Source: Fidelibacterota bacterium (lineage in GTDB: Bacteria; Pseudomonadota; Alphaproteobacteria; Rhodospirillales; Rhodospirillaceae). Taken from it: DNA of 64,000 nt. Below, in pieces: positions 17,981 to 27,071 of this stretch. The stretch is from the NCBI GenBank assembly GCA_947476895.1, contig CANJRX010000004.1, positions 62,001 through 126,000 on the forward strand, given 5' to 3'. Position 1 is the stretch's first letter, and each line of letters opens with the position of its first letter. Position numbers and translations under genes: made by a program. Below the pieces are notes generated by a model, which worked only from the letters and a program-made list of their open reading frames with translations, did not search any database and was not told the DNA's origin.

Positions 17981-19153
17981 ATGGGTGCAATGCAGACAAC
18001 TTCTGAAATTCTGAAATCCGATGCTGATGTGGGCCAAAGCTCGATCCAGCGTCTGGTTGGCCCTGGCCGCGAGGATATTCTCAGCGCGCCCAAGCAACGC
18101 CCGAACCGCCTCAAACGCGGCCTGTTGATGGCTGCGGCAGCCGCCGCCCTGCTCGTGGGCGGTCTTGGCGGCAGCCATTACTGGACGACCAGCCGCTTTG
18201 AAATTGCCACCGACGACGCTTATGTCGCCGCGGACTCCACGCCGGTCGCGCCGAAGATTTCGGGCTACATCAAAGATGTGTTGGTGACCGACAATCAGGC
18301 CGTCAAAGCCGGTGATGTGCTGGCGCGTATCGACGACAGCGATCTGCAAACCGCCTTGTCGCAAAGCAAAGCCAACGTGGCCGCCGCCGCCGCCGATATC
18401 GGCAACTTGAAAGCGCAGATCGAACAGCAGCAGCAAGTGATTGCCGCCGCGCGTTCCAACATTACAGCCGATCAAGCCAGTCAGTTGTATGCGCAGCAGG
18501 ATCATAGCCGCTATGCCGATCTGGTGAAAACCGGTTTCGGCACGGTGCAGAAAGTGCAGCAAGCGCAGTCGGCCATCAGCCAGGCCAACGCTGCCGTTCA
18601 GCGTGACCAAGCGGTCCTCGCGGGCGCCTTGAAGCAAAGCGACGTGCTGCGCGCGCAGCTGACACGCGCCGAAGCCGAACTGGCGCATGACGTGTCCTTG
18701 CAGAAGCAGGCCGAATTGAACCTTGGCTATACCAACATTGTCGCCGCCATCGACGGCACGGTCGGCGCGCGCGCTTTGCGCACGGGCGCTTATGTTCAAG
18801 CCGGCACGCAGCTGATGCAGATCGTTCCGCTGCAAACCGTCTACATCACGGCGAACTATAAAGAGACGCAGCTGACCAACGTTCATGCCGGCCAGCCGGT
18901 CGAAGTTGAGGTTGATACCTTCCCGGGCGTAAAGATCGCCGGTCACGTTGACAGCTTGTCGCCGGCCAGCGGCCAGGAGTTCGCACTTCTGCCGCCCGAC
19001 AACGCCACCGGCAACTTCACCAAGATCGTGCAGCGCATCCCTGTTAAGATCGCGTTGGAACCGAACTCGGCCTTGGCCGGTCGCTTGCGTCCCGGTATGT
19101 CGGTTGAGTCGATCATCGATACCAAGCCCGCCGCCGTCGGCGCATCGCGCTAA
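17981..19153 (+). CDS. emrA: EmrA/HlyD-type membrane fusion protein
   Basis: A 390-residue periplasmic adaptor of a tripartite efflux pump. One membrane helix lies at about residues 46-66 (LMAAAAAALLVGGLGG), followed by a biotinyl-lipoyl-like half-motif (DAYVAADSTPVAPKISGYI), a long alanine/glutamine-rich coiled coil (about 115-245) and a beta-barrel with TVGARALRTGAYVQAGTQLM and FPGVKIAGHVDSLSPASG, both EmrA marks. It links the inner-membrane pump encoded next to it with an outer-membrane channel that is not encoded here. It is transcribed with the downstream MFS gene 21 nt away and is probably repressed by the divergent TetR protein. Confidence 0.92.
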   Translation: MGAMQTTSEILKSDADVGQSSIQRLVGPGREDILSAPKQRPNRLKRGLLMAAAAAALLVGGLGGSHYWTTSRFEIATDDAYVAADSTPVAPKISGYIKDVLVTDNQAVKAGDVLARIDDSDLQTALSQSKANVAAAAADIGNLKAQIEQQQQVIAAARSNITADQASQLYAQQDHSRYADLVKTGFGTVQKVQQAQSAISQANAAVQRDQAVLAGALKQSDVLRAQLTRAEAELAHDVSLQKQAELNLGYTNIVAAIDGTVGARALRTGAYVQAGTQLMQIVPLQTVYITANYKETQLTNVHAGQPVEVEVDTFPGVKIAGHVDSLSPASGQEFALLPPDNATGNFTKIVQRIPVKIALEPNSALAGRLRPGMSVESIIDTKPAAVGASR

Positions 19154-19174
19154 TTCCAAGAGGAGGGGACAGTC

Positions 19175-20743
19175 ATGTCCACTTCAACAGCTACGCCAGT
19201 GGACGAGACTGTCTCGTTCAAAACCTGGGTCATGGTGTTTGGTGCGATCCTCGGCGCCTTTGTCGCCGTCTTGAACATCCAGGTGACCAATTCTTCGCTG
19301 CTGCATATCGAAGGCGGCATTGGCACGGGCGGCGCAAACGGCGCTTGGATTTCCACCTCGTACCTGATCGGCGAAATCATCGTGATTCCGCTGGCGGCTT
19401 ATCTCGCCCAAGTGTTTTCGCTGCGGCGCTACTTCATCACCAACATCATCCTGTTTTTGATTTTCTCGGTGCTGTGCGCTTTCGCAACGAACCTCGGCGA
19501 AATGGTCGTCTTCCGTGCGCTGCAGGGCTTCACGGGCGGCGTGATGATCCCGCTCGCCTTCACCCTCGCGGCAACAACGCTGCCTGATTCAAAAAAGCCC
19601 ATCGGCATGGCCGGCTTTGCCATCAGCGCGACCTTCGCGCCGGCCGTGGGCCCAACCATCGGTGGCTACCTGACCGATACCTTCGGCTGGCAGTACATTT
19701 TCTATCTCAACCTGATTCCGGGCGCGGTCATGCTGGCGGCGTTGCTGTGGACCTTGAAGCCGGAGCCGATGAAACTCCATCTGCTTAAAACCGGCGACTG
19801 GACCGGCATCGCCACCATGGCGATTGGACTTGGTGCGCTGCAGACGGTGCTGGAAGAAGGTAATCAGGAAGATTGGTTTGGCTCGGCCATGATCGTGCGC
19901 CTTACAATCACGGCTGTTATTGCGCTGTCGTTGTTCATTTGGATCGAACTCACCAAAGCTAATCCGCTTGTGAATTTGCGCTTGCTGACGCGCCGTAACT
20001 TCGGCTTCGGCACCTTCAGCAACTTCTTCCTAGGCTTTGGCCTCTATGGCTCCGGCTTCCTGCTGTCGCAGTATCTTGCGCAAGCGCAAGGGTACAATGC
20101 GCAGCAGATCGGCGAGGTGCTGATGTGGACCGGCTTGCCGCAGCTGTTCATCATTCCGTTCATTCCCAAGATTATGGGTAAAGTCGATAACCGTCTGCTG
20201 GTAGCGACGGGCCTGACGGTTTTTGCGATCAGCTGTTTTATGAATCTGGCCATCACCAGCGACTACGCTGCCGACCAGCTGTTCCTGCCCAACGTCATTC
20301 GCGCGCTTGGCATGTCGCTGGTCATGACGCCGCTCTCTGCATTGGCGATGATGGGCATTGCGATGTCCGACGTTGGTTCAGCCTCTGGCTTGTTCAATAT
20401 GACGCGCAACCTTGGCGGCGCGTTCGGTACCGCTGTGCTGGTCACGTTTCTGACCAAGCGCGAGCAGTTCCACTCAAACATCATTAATTCGAACGTCTCT
20501 CTGAGTGATCCTGAAACCGTCAGCCGGCTCGCCGGCCTGACGCAGCACTTCATGAGTCTGGGGGCCGATTCCGCCACCGCCGCCCAGCAGGCCCTTGTCT
20601 CCATCGGGCATATCATCAAAGGCCAAGCCTACCTGATGGGCTTTGCCGATACCTTCGCGCTGCTGGGTGTCATGCTGGTGCTCGGCGCAGTCTCGGTGGT
20701 GTTTCTGAAAAAGGCCGGCGGCAGCGCGGCTGGCGCGCACTAA
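19175..20743 (+). CDS. emrB: EmrB-type drug:proton antiporter, DHA2 family (MFS)
   Basis: A 522-residue major facilitator with about 14 membrane helices, the DHA2 layout. The early FVAVLNIQVTNSSL replaces the more usual FMAVLDTTIVNVAL, and the WISTSYLIGEI and GAFGTAVLV-type stretches follow the EmrB pattern. It would export toxic compounds in exchange for protons, together with the EmrA-type adaptor. A GGAGGGG ribosome site precedes the start. The pair ends at a strong terminator. Confidence 0.92.
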   Translation: MSTSTATPVDETVSFKTWVMVFGAILGAFVAVLNIQVTNSSLLHIEGGIGTGGANGAWISTSYLIGEIIVIPLAAYLAQVFSLRRYFITNIILFLIFSVLCAFATNLGEMVVFRALQGFTGGVMIPLAFTLAATTLPDSKKPIGMAGFAISATFAPAVGPTIGGYLTDTFGWQYIFYLNLIPGAVMLAALLWTLKPEPMKLHLLKTGDWTGIATMAIGLGALQTVLEEGNQEDWFGSAMIVRLTITAVIALSLFIWIELTKANPLVNLRLLTRRNFGFGTFSNFFLGFGLYGSGFLLSQYLAQAQGYNAQQIGEVLMWTGLPQLFIIPFIPKIMGKVDNRLLVATGLTVFAISCFMNLAITSDYAADQLFLPNVIRALGMSLVMTPLSALAMMGIAMSDVGSASGLFNMTRNLGGAFGTAVLVTFLTKREQFHSNIINSNVSLSDPETVSRLAGLTQHFMSLGADSATAAQQALVSIGHIIKGQAYLMGFADTFALLGVMLVLGAVSVVFLKKAGGSAAGAH

Positions 20744-20756
20744 TCTCCAAAAGAAA

Positions 20757-20794
20757 ATCGCCCGCGTGACAATTTCACGCGGGCGATCATTTTT
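20757..20794. terminator. Bidirectional rho-independent terminator
   Basis: A perfect 13-bp stem (ATCGCCCGCGTGA at 20757-20769, complement at 20775-20787) has a 5-nt loop. Read on the plus strand it is followed by CATTTTTA; read on the minus strand it is followed by TTTTCTTTT. It separates the convergent emrB and aldehyde dehydrogenase genes and can stop both. Confidence 0.93.
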
Positions 20795-20812
20795 AGCCGA
20801 AGAGGCTTGAGC

Positions 20813-22237
20813 TTACTTCACGCGGCTTACGGCGTCGCCGAACAGCTGTTCGTCTGACGGCAGTTCCTTGTTCTTCGCAAGCGGGCGAGCCACCCAGCTT
20901 TCGTTGATCAGGTCGCGCCAGGTGATGTTGTTGTTGGTGGCGTTGCCGCCCCACGAACCGCAACCCAGCGACAGCGTCTGACGCATGCCGTTCCACAAGT
21001 TGCCGCTGTTGGACAGGCCTTGCGGCTGGTTGACGATGACGCGCGACGTTTTGGTCGCGAACGCCAACTTCATGATGTGCTCTTCGTTGTTGGAATAGAT
21101 ACCGCACGAATGGCCCTGGCCTTGGTAAGCCTGAGCGCCGTTGGTGATCTCAATGGCCTGGTCGATGTTCTTGGCCTTGTAGACCGTGAGCACGACCGAA
21201 AGCTTTTCGCCCGAGAACGGATAGTCAGCACCGTAACCGGTTTCCTGAACCATCAGGAAGGTCTTGCCGGCGGGAATGCTGAAGCCGGCGACCGAGGCGA
21301 TCTTTTCGGCCGTCTGGGCGACGATGGCGACGTTGATGTGGCCATCTTCCCACATGGCGGCCTGAAGCTTCTTCTTTTCTTCCGGCGAAACGATGTAGCC
21401 GCCTTCGGCTTCCAGGTTCTTGAGGAGTTCGTCGTAGACCTTTTCCATCACAACGATGGAGTTGTCGGCCGAGCACGAGGCGGCGAGGTCGACAGTTTTG
21501 GACATGCGGATCTTCTGCGCGACGTCCTTCAGGTCGACGCCTTCATCTACGGTGATGACGGCATTGCCGACGCCGACGCCGAGAGCGGGGGTGCCGCTGG
21601 AGTAAGCAGCCTTCACCATCGGGTTACCGCCGGTGGCCAGAACGCGGTCGCACTGCTTCATCAATTCCGAGGTCTTTTCAATCGACGGCGTTTCGATGCC
21701 GATGATCAAATCGGCGGGCGCGCCGTACGTGACGAGGGCTGCGCGCATGGCGTCGACGACCATCTTGTTGGTCAGCTTCGCGCGCGGGTGCGGGGTGACG
21801 ATGATCGAGTTGCGGCCTTTGATCGCCGACATAGCTTTGATGACCGGCGTGGCTTCCGGGTTGGTCGAGGGCGACAATGCGCCGATGACGCCGATGGGCT
21901 TCGCGATTTTGACGATGTTGCGCGCTTTATCTTCTTCGATGATGCCGACCGACTTGTCGTTGATGATGTCGAGGAGGGCCGCGCGGGTTTTACGGAAAAT
22001 CTTGTTGTACTTGCCTTCGTAATTGCCGAGGCCGGTTTCTTTAACGGCGGACTCAGCGACCTTCTCGGCGAAGCCGGGGCGGGCGGCGGCCCACACGATC
22101 GCGCGGATCAGCGCATCGACTTGTTCTTGGGTGTAATTTTCAATCTGCTGCTGGGCGGCGCGGGAGCGCTTAATCAGGCCCTGAATTTCGAGGGCGGCTT
22201 CACTCGGCGCAGGACGTTCGGCATGCGTATCGGGCAT
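20813..22237 (-). CDS. Acylating (CoA-dependent) aldehyde dehydrogenase
   Basis: A 474-residue member of the acylating branch of the aldehyde dehydrogenase superfamily (as in AdhE N-terminus, EutE and sulfoacetaldehyde dehydrogenase). Visible motifs are GVIGALSPSTNPEATPVIKA for nucleotide binding, TGGNPMVKAAYSSGTPALGVGVGN, and the catalytic Cys in DLAASCSADNS. These enzymes turn an aldehyde plus CoA and NAD into an acyl-CoA. The wording is closest to the sulfoacetaldehyde type, but no sulfonate or microcompartment genes are near, so the substrate is open. It is a single-gene unit. Confidence 0.85.
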   Translation of the reverse strand: MPDTHAERPAPSEAALEIQGLIKRSRAAQQQIENYTQEQVDALIRAIVWAAARPGFAEKVAESAVKETGLGNYEGKYNKIFRKTRAALLDIINDKSVGIIEEDKARNIVKIAKPIGVIGALSPSTNPEATPVIKAMSAIKGRNSIIVTPHPRAKLTNKMVVDAMRAALVTYGAPADLIIGIETPSIEKTSELMKQCDRVLATGGNPMVKAAYSSGTPALGVGVGNAVITVDEGVDLKDVAQKIRMSKTVDLAASCSADNSIVVMEKVYDELLKNLEAEGGYIVSPEEKKKLQAAMWEDGHINVAIVAQTAEKIASVAGFSIPAGKTFLMVQETGYGADYPFSGEKLSVVLTVYKAKNIDQAIEITNGAQAYQGQGHSCGIYSNNEEHIMKLAFATKTSRVIVNQPQGLSNSGNLWNGMRQTLSLGCGSWGGNATNNNITWRDLINESWVARPLAKNKELPSDEQLFGDAVSRVK

Positions 22238-22397
22238 CGGTGTTCTCCCTATGTATGCAAGATTGAGGCTATATATGTGATAAAAATGACCTGATCAACA
22301 GAATAGGGGTGGGTATGGGAATGCAAAAACGCTGTAGCTGTAGTCCGTTAGCGCAAAGCTCCGCCCATACAATCTGTAGATTTCGTGCGCAAATGGA

Positions 22398-23471
22398 ATG
22401 CCTTGGATGAACAAGCGGGAGTCGCGGGAAGTTCTATTCAGCCGGCGCGGTGATCTGGGCCGGATTGTGCTGAACCGCCCGCAGGCGCTGAACGCTCTAA
22501 CCCTAGAAATGTGCGAAGCCTTGTTGCCGCAGCTACAAGCTTGGCGTGCTGATCCCAAGGTTAAGGCTGTGGTGATTTCAGGGTCGGGCGAGAAGGCTTT
22601 TTGCGCCGGCGGCGATATCGTACAGCTCTACGAAGACCACAAACGCGGCGGGTCGCTGGCGCACAGGTTCTGGCGCACGGAATATATCTGCAACGCGCTG
22701 ATCAAACATTTCGGAAAGCCGTACATCGCATTGATGGACGGTATCGTGATGGGCGGCGGTGTCGGCGTTTCCGTTCATGGATCGCACCGCATTGTCACGG
22801 AACGCACAACCTTCGCGATGCCCGAGACAGGTATCGGCTTATTTCCTGATGTGGGCGGCAGTTATTTTTTGCCGCGCCTGCCGGGTGCGATGGGAATGTA
22901 CCTCGCGCTGACGGGTCGCCGTTTGAAGGCAGCAGAGTGCGTCGCGCTCGGCATCGCCGCCTTCGTGCCGCACGATAGTCTGCCGGCACTGGAAGCGGCT
23001 TTGGCTGAGGGCGCTCAGGATGTGACGGATGTTGTCAATTCTTTCGCCATGCCCGCGGGCGACGCCGCGATTGTTACACAAAGGGCCGCCATCGACCGGC
23101 ATTTCAGCCACGACTCTGTTGAAGCGATCTTGGCATCTCTGGAATCAGAAGGAGATGCTTGGGCGGTTCAGCAATTATCTTCTTTGCGAAAGTATTCTCC
23201 GCTCGCCTTGAAAATCACTTTCCGTCAAATTCGAACCGGTGCGACGCTCTCGTTCGATGACTGTATGCGGATGGAGTGGCGTCTGGTCAGCCGCGTGTCC
23301 GATGGTCATGATTTCTACGAAGGTGTGCGCGCCCTGTTGGTAGATAAGGACAATGCGCCAGCGTGGACTCCGGCCAGCCTGTCGGCAGTATCTGACGCAG
23401 TTGTCGATGCTTATTTTGCAGCGCTGCCGAGCGACGAGCTGGATTTATCGGCGGTCACGCGCAACACATGA
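22398..23471 (+). CDS. Enoyl-CoA hydratase/isomerase family, 3-hydroxyisobutyryl-CoA hydrolase-like
   Basis: A 357-residue crotonase-fold enzyme. The oxyanion hole and active-site stretches read GSGEKAFCAGGDI and GIVMGGGVGVSVHGSHRIV, followed by MPETGIGLFPDVGGSYFLPRL with the Glu and Asp typical of HibCH. HibCH is longer than plain enoyl-CoA hydratase, and this length fits. It would release 3-hydroxyisobutyrate in valine breakdown. The ATG at 22398 or one 9 nt later may be the start. It is the first of a probable pair with the next gene, 12 nt downstream. Confidence 0.88.
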   Translation: MPWMNKRESREVLFSRRGDLGRIVLNRPQALNALTLEMCEALLPQLQAWRADPKVKAVVISGSGEKAFCAGGDIVQLYEDHKRGGSLAHRFWRTEYICNALIKHFGKPYIALMDGIVMGGGVGVSVHGSHRIVTERTTFAMPETGIGLFPDVGGSYFLPRLPGAMGMYLALTGRRLKAAECVALGIAAFVPHDSLPALEAALAEGAQDVTDVVNSFAMPAGDAAIVTQRAAIDRHFSHDSVEAILASLESEGDAWAVQQLSSLRKYSPLALKITFRQIRTGATLSFDDCMRMEWRLVSRVSDGHDFYEGVRALLVDKDNAPAWTPASLSAVSDAVVDAYFAALPSDELDLSAVTRNT

Positions 23472-23483
23472 AAGCCACTGCAT

Positions 23484-24017
23484 ATGCTTGAAAGAAAAAC
23501 ACCGCTTGGCTGGCTGTTCGATAAGGTGTTCGCGCAAACGAAACCGAAGGCGCCTGCAGATTTAGTGCAAGAGCATGTCGCCCGCGTGCGCCATGCAAGT
23601 ACAACGGAATTGGCTGCCATATTGGCCGCGGCCCTCTTTGCCAAGAAGACCCTCGACACCACGCGCCAAGTCGAATTGCCTTTCCCAGACAAGTACCTCC
23701 AAGGCGAGGCTCTTATCGATGTGGCCGCGCGGGCAGAGTTGACGGCTTATGCCGTGGAGCTGGAAAAATTCCAGGCGGCTTTGATGGAGCGCAACTCTCC
23801 GCAAAGCCTCGCTGCTGCGCGCGGGATGCCGACTTGGATCGCGACGCTTTACGCGCTTACTGACCCCGGCACGGTGCCGCTGGCGCGTGAAATATGGGCG
23901 AAGTTGGGTGAAGGCCGGGAAGGTCTGGACGAGGCTTTCAAGTTCGTCGTGCACCGCCTGCCGAGCGATGTAGAGCTTACATACTTCAGCTACGCGCCGA
24001 CGTTTCTCACAAATTAA
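23484..24017 (+). CDS. Hypothetical protein, 177 aa, helical
   Basis: I do not recognise this protein. It is soluble, alanine-rich and predicted by eye to be largely helical, with no signal peptide or membrane segment. The central part (FPDKYLQGEALIDVAARAELTAYAVELEKFQAAL) and GMPTWIATLYALTDP look structured. It follows the HibCH-like gene by 12 nt and is probably co-transcribed with it. Its TAA stop codon lies in the flank of the first GTACCTGGTAC repeat, 3 nt from the palindrome core. Confidence 0.7.
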   Translation: MLERKTPLGWLFDKVFAQTKPKAPADLVQEHVARVRHASTTELAAILAAALFAKKTLDTTRQVELPFPDKYLQGEALIDVAARAELTAYAVELEKFQAALMERNSPQSLAAARGMPTWIATLYALTDPGTVPLAREIWAKLGEGREGLDEAFKFVVHRLPSDVELTYFSYAPTFLTN

Positions 24018-24020
24018 TTC

Positions 24021-24031
24021 GTACCTGGTAC
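24021..24031 (+). repeat. Dispersed palindrome, copy 1
   Basis: GTACCTGGTAC with A/T-rich flanks (AATTAATTC before, AATAATTTTAA after). The core starts 3 nt after the TAA stop of the preceding gene. It belongs to the seven-copy family described for the RAYT locus at 27.0-27.8 kb. Confidence 0.85.
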
Positions 24032-24092
24032 AATAATTTTAAGGCGCGACGCTCCAGGCGCAGGTGGTGGCGCCCACGTCCATGTGCGCGGC

Positions 24093-24416
24093 CTACTTGT
24101 CGCAAAGGCTGATGCGCTTTTGGCATAAGGGGCCTTTAGCGTTTGAAATTGTCAGCAGGCCATCGGTGATGCGCCATTCCCGCAAGCGCTCGCAGCCAGG
24201 AATGTTGCTGGGGTAGAGGTAAGTAATATCATCCTGAGGGTCGATGGTATGTTCGATCAGCTTCCAGGTGTATTCCCGAAACGCATATTCGAAGCGCATG
24301 ACAACCGCTTCGTTGCGGCTGTTGATGATGTTGATTGCAGCTTTGTCTTGGCTTTGCGCGTGAACTGTCCCGCCCAGCAAAGCCGCCAACAGAAATCCCA
24401 GAGTGATCGGTTTCAT
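24093..24416 (-). CDS. Small secreted protein of unknown function, 107 aa
   Basis: Starting at the ATG at 24416, the product opens with a clear Sec signal peptide (MKPITLGFLLAALLGGTVHA) and gives a mature periplasmic protein of about 87 residues. It contains NSRNEAVVMRFEYAFREYTW and four cysteines near the C-terminus (GCERLREW, PLCQKRISLC) that could form disulfides. A longer frame reaching 24596 runs back into parE and is rejected. I recognise no family. It is in the same direction as parE, 67 nt downstream of it. Confidence 0.7.
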   Translation of the reverse strand: MKPITLGFLLAALLGGTVHAQSQDKAAINIINSRNEAVVMRFEYAFREYTWKLIEHTIDPQDDITYLYPSNIPGCERLREWRITDGLLTISNAKGPLCQKRISLCDK

Positions 24417-24483
24417 ACGCCAAGCCCCCCGCCCGTAATGAGGGAAGATTGTCACATATTCAACGTATTGGTAAAGAGCGCGC

Positions 24484-26523
24484 CTAGATGTCCAAGGCTG
24501 CCGCGAACTTGGCGTTTTCCTGGATGAACTTGAAGCGCTCTTCAGGCTTACGGCCCATAAGCTGTTCGACAAGCTTGGCCGTCGCGCGCTGCGCACTTTT
24601 TTCTTCGTTGCCGGCCAGCATGACTTTGAGCAGCGTGCGCCGTCCCGGATCCATGGTGGTTTCCTTCAGCTGCCCCGGCGGCATTTCGCCAAGACCTTTG
24701 AAGCGGCTGACTTCGACTTTGCCGCGGCTGTCGAAATCGCTTTTCATAATGCGTTCTTTGTCGGCATCGTCCATGGCGTAGATGGTCTTGCCGCGCTGGG
24801 TGAGGCGGTACAGCGGCGGCATAGCAAGAAAGAGATGGCCGTTGTCGATGAGCTCCGGCATCTCGCGATAGAAGAACGTCATCAACAAACTGGCGATATG
24901 CGCTCCGTCCACGTCGGCGTCGGTCATGATGATGATCTTCTCGTAGCGCAGCTTGCTTTCGTCGTAACGCTCGCGAATGCCGCAGCCGAGCGCTTCAATC
25001 AGATCCTGGATTTCCTGATTGGCGCGCATTTTATCGTCGGTCGCCGAAGCCACGTTCAGGATTTTACCGCGCAAGGGCAGCACGGCTTGGGTTTCGCGTG
25101 AACGCGCTTGTTTTGCCGAGCCGCCGGCGCTGTCGCCTTCGACGATGAACAACTCTGTGCCTTGCGGCGACGAGCGTGTGCAGTCGGTCAGCTTGCCGGG
25201 CAGGCGCAGTTTCTTGGTGGCCGACTTGCGGCTGAAGTCCTGATCTTGGCGTTTTTTGACGCGCTCATTGGCGCGCGCGATCACGGTTTCCAACAGCGTA
25301 TTGGCAGTGTTCACATCGCCCGACAGCCAATGGTCGAAGTGATCCTTGATCACAGTTTCCACAAGCTTGGTCGCGGATACCGAAACCAGTTTCTCTTTGG
25401 TCTGGCCTTGGAACTGCGGATCTTTGATGAAGACCGACAGCATGATGCAGGCGCCGCCCCACAGATCCTCGCCTGTGACATTGGCGAGGCCTTTGGTGCC
25501 GGTCATCTCGGCGTAGCCTTTCAGCGCCCGCAGCATGGCGGACTTGAAGCCTTGCTCGTGCGTGCCGCCTTCGACCGTGGGAATGGTATTGCAGTAGGAA
25601 TTCATGAAGCCGGCTTCGTCGTCGGGCCAGCAGGCGGCCCATTCGACTTTGCCGTTGTTGTCGCTGTCGGTCAGTTCCGCTTTACCGGCGAAGAAACTTT
25701 CCACCAGGCGTTTGCGGCCCGCGAGCACATGCGTGAGATAATCCGTAAGGCCGTTGACGAAATGCAGTTCCTCTTCGGCCGGTGTTTTATCATCGCCCTT
25801 TAGCAGGGCCTTGTCGCAGGACCAACGGACCTTCACGCCTTGGAACAGGTACGCCTTGGAGCGCACCATGCGATAGACCACGGCGGGGCGGTAGCGCGCC
25901 GTCTCTCCAAAGATTTCTGTGTCGGGTGTGAAGATCACAGTCGTGCCGCGGCGGTTGACGCTGCCGCCTTTGATCAGTTTGGTGGTCGGAAGACCGCGGC
26001 TAAATTTCTGAGTATAGAGCGTCTTGTCGCGCGCGACTTCCACCGTGAGGTCGCTCGACAGCGCATTGACGACGCTGGCGCCGACGCCGTGCAGACCGCC
26101 CGAGGTTTGATAAACCTTGCCGGAGAATTTTCCGCCCGCATGCAGCGTGGTCATGATGACTTCGAGCGCCGACTTTTTCGGGAACTTCGGATGCGCGTCG
26201 ATGGGCATGCCGCGGCCGTTGTCGACGATGGTCACTTCGTTATCGACGCCGAGATGCACTTCGATGGTATTGGCATAGCCGGCCACGGCTTCGTCCATGG
26301 CGTTGTCGAGCGTTTCGGCGATGAGGTGATGCATCGCGTTCTCATCGCTGCCGCCGATGTACATGCCGGGGCGGCGGCGCACGGGCTCGAGGCCTTCTAA
26401 GACCTCGATGTCTTTGGCGGTGTACCCACCGCCTTCGGATTTCTTTGCGGTTTTCTCAGCGCCTTTTGGAACGCCTTTTTTGGCGCCCTTTTTGGGTTTG
26501 TCGTCGTCGAAAAGATCAGCCAT
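24484..26523 (-). CDS. parE: DNA topoisomerase IV subunit B
   Basis: A 679-residue GyrB/ParE-type ATPase subunit that with ParC unlinks daughter chromosomes. The GHKL ATPase has VRRRPGMYIGG, DNAMDEAVAG, VDNGRGMPID and TSGGLHGVGASVVNALS. The TOPRIM part has FIVEGDSAGGSAKQAR and IIMTDADVDGAHI. It ends in the ParE-type FKGLGEMPPGQLKETTMDP. The lysine-rich N-terminal extension (KPKKGAKKG, about 1-30) is common in alphaproteobacterial ParE. The single uninterrupted C-terminal region without the GyrB insertion supports ParE over GyrB. Confidence 0.95.
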   Translation of the reverse strand: MADLFDDDKPKKGAKKGVPKGAEKTAKKSEGGGYTAKDIEVLEGLEPVRRRPGMYIGGSDENAMHHLIAETLDNAMDEAVAGYANTIEVHLGVDNEVTIVDNGRGMPIDAHPKFPKKSALEVIMTTLHAGGKFSGKVYQTSGGLHGVGASVVNALSSDLTVEVARDKTLYTQKFSRGLPTTKLIKGGSVNRRGTTVIFTPDTEIFGETARYRPAVVYRMVRSKAYLFQGVKVRWSCDKALLKGDDKTPAEEELHFVNGLTDYLTHVLAGRKRLVESFFAGKAELTDSDNNGKVEWAACWPDDEAGFMNSYCNTIPTVEGGTHEQGFKSAMLRALKGYAEMTGTKGLANVTGEDLWGGACIMLSVFIKDPQFQGQTKEKLVSVSATKLVETVIKDHFDHWLSGDVNTANTLLETVIARANERVKKRQDQDFSRKSATKKLRLPGKLTDCTRSSPQGTELFIVEGDSAGGSAKQARSRETQAVLPLRGKILNVASATDDKMRANQEIQDLIEALGCGIRERYDESKLRYEKIIIMTDADVDGAHIASLLMTFFYREMPELIDNGHLFLAMPPLYRLTQRGKTIYAMDDADKERIMKSDFDSRGKVEVSRFKGLGEMPPGQLKETTMDPGRRTLLKVMLAGNEEKSAQRATAKLVEQLMGRKPEERFKFIQENAKFAAALDI

Positions 26524-26626
26524 TTACCAGATCAACCATGTGCGGGGGCGCGAATCCGCGTAAAGTATGAGGGTTCACGCCTGCATACAATATGTGGGCC
26601 GATAATATCTGCGAGGGGATACGTCG

Positions 26627-27028
26627 ATGAGCAAGCACACGCCGCGCGCCGAACCCCAGGGCGAAGTGTCTCTCCGCATGGTGGCCATGCCGGCCGATAC
26701 CAACCCTTCGGGCCAGATCTTCGGCGGCTGGGTGCTGGGGCAGATGGACATGGCGGGCAGCATTCACGCCGTGGGCCAGTCGGGCCAGCGCGTGGTGACC
26801 GTCGCCGTGGATGCCATGGTGTTCCACAAGCCGGTGCATGTGGGCGACGAGGTCACCTGCTACACCAAGATCATGCGGGTGGGACGAACGTCGATCTCGG
26901 TCCTGGTGGAAACCTGGGTGAGGCGCAGCCGCCTCGGTACCTCCATCCACGTCACCGAGGGCCTATTCACCTACGTCGCCGTAGACGCCCGCGGCCACCC
27001 CACCGAAATCCTCAACAAAGAATTTTAA
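26627..27028 (+). CDS. Acyl-CoA thioesterase, YciA-like hotdog fold
   Basis: A 133-residue single-hotdog thioesterase of the YciA group. Motifs include RMVAMPADTNPSGQIFGGWVLGQMD with the catalytic Asp, and VAVDAMVFHKPVHVGDEV. Members hydrolyse a broad range of acyl-CoAs in the cytoplasm. It is divergent from parE and preceded by a GAGGGG-like ribosome site. Its stop codon (27026-27028) lies 2 nt before a copy of the dispersed palindrome. Confidence 0.9.
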   Translation: MSKHTPRAEPQGEVSLRMVAMPADTNPSGQIFGGWVLGQMDMAGSIHAVGQSGQRVVTVAVDAMVFHKPVHVGDEVTCYTKIMRVGRTSISVLVETWVRRSRLGTSIHVTEGLFTYVAVDARGHPTEILNKEF

Positions 27029-27071
27029 TTGTACCTGGTACGAATAAATTAATTGTACCAGGTACAATTAA
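27025..27071. repeat. Paired palindromes left of the RAYT gene (copies 2 and 3)
   Basis: GTACCTGGTAC at 27031-27041 and GTACCAGGTAC at 27055-27065 face each other across a 13-nt A/T spacer. Together with the outer TTAATT and AATTAA flanks they form 17-bp inverted arms (27025-27041 and 27055-27071). The left copy follows the thioesterase stop by 2 nt, and the right copy lies 2 nt beyond the RAYT stop, so each repeat abuts the end of a convergent gene. The paired head-to-head layout is that of a BIME. Confidence 0.9.

Noticed and set aside
17837-19159. 440-codon open frame opposite the EmrA-type gene
   Set aside because: It covers the clear membrane fusion protein on the other strand and its product is an Arg/Leu/Gly-rich shadow with no motif.
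21020-22294. 424-codon open frame opposite the aldehyde dehydrogenase
   Set aside because: Asp/Arg/Gly/Val-rich shadow of a coding strand with strong codon bias.
24417-24596. Upstream extension of the small secreted protein
   Set aside because: The extension overlaps the end of parE and would place a clear signal peptide 60 residues inside the protein.
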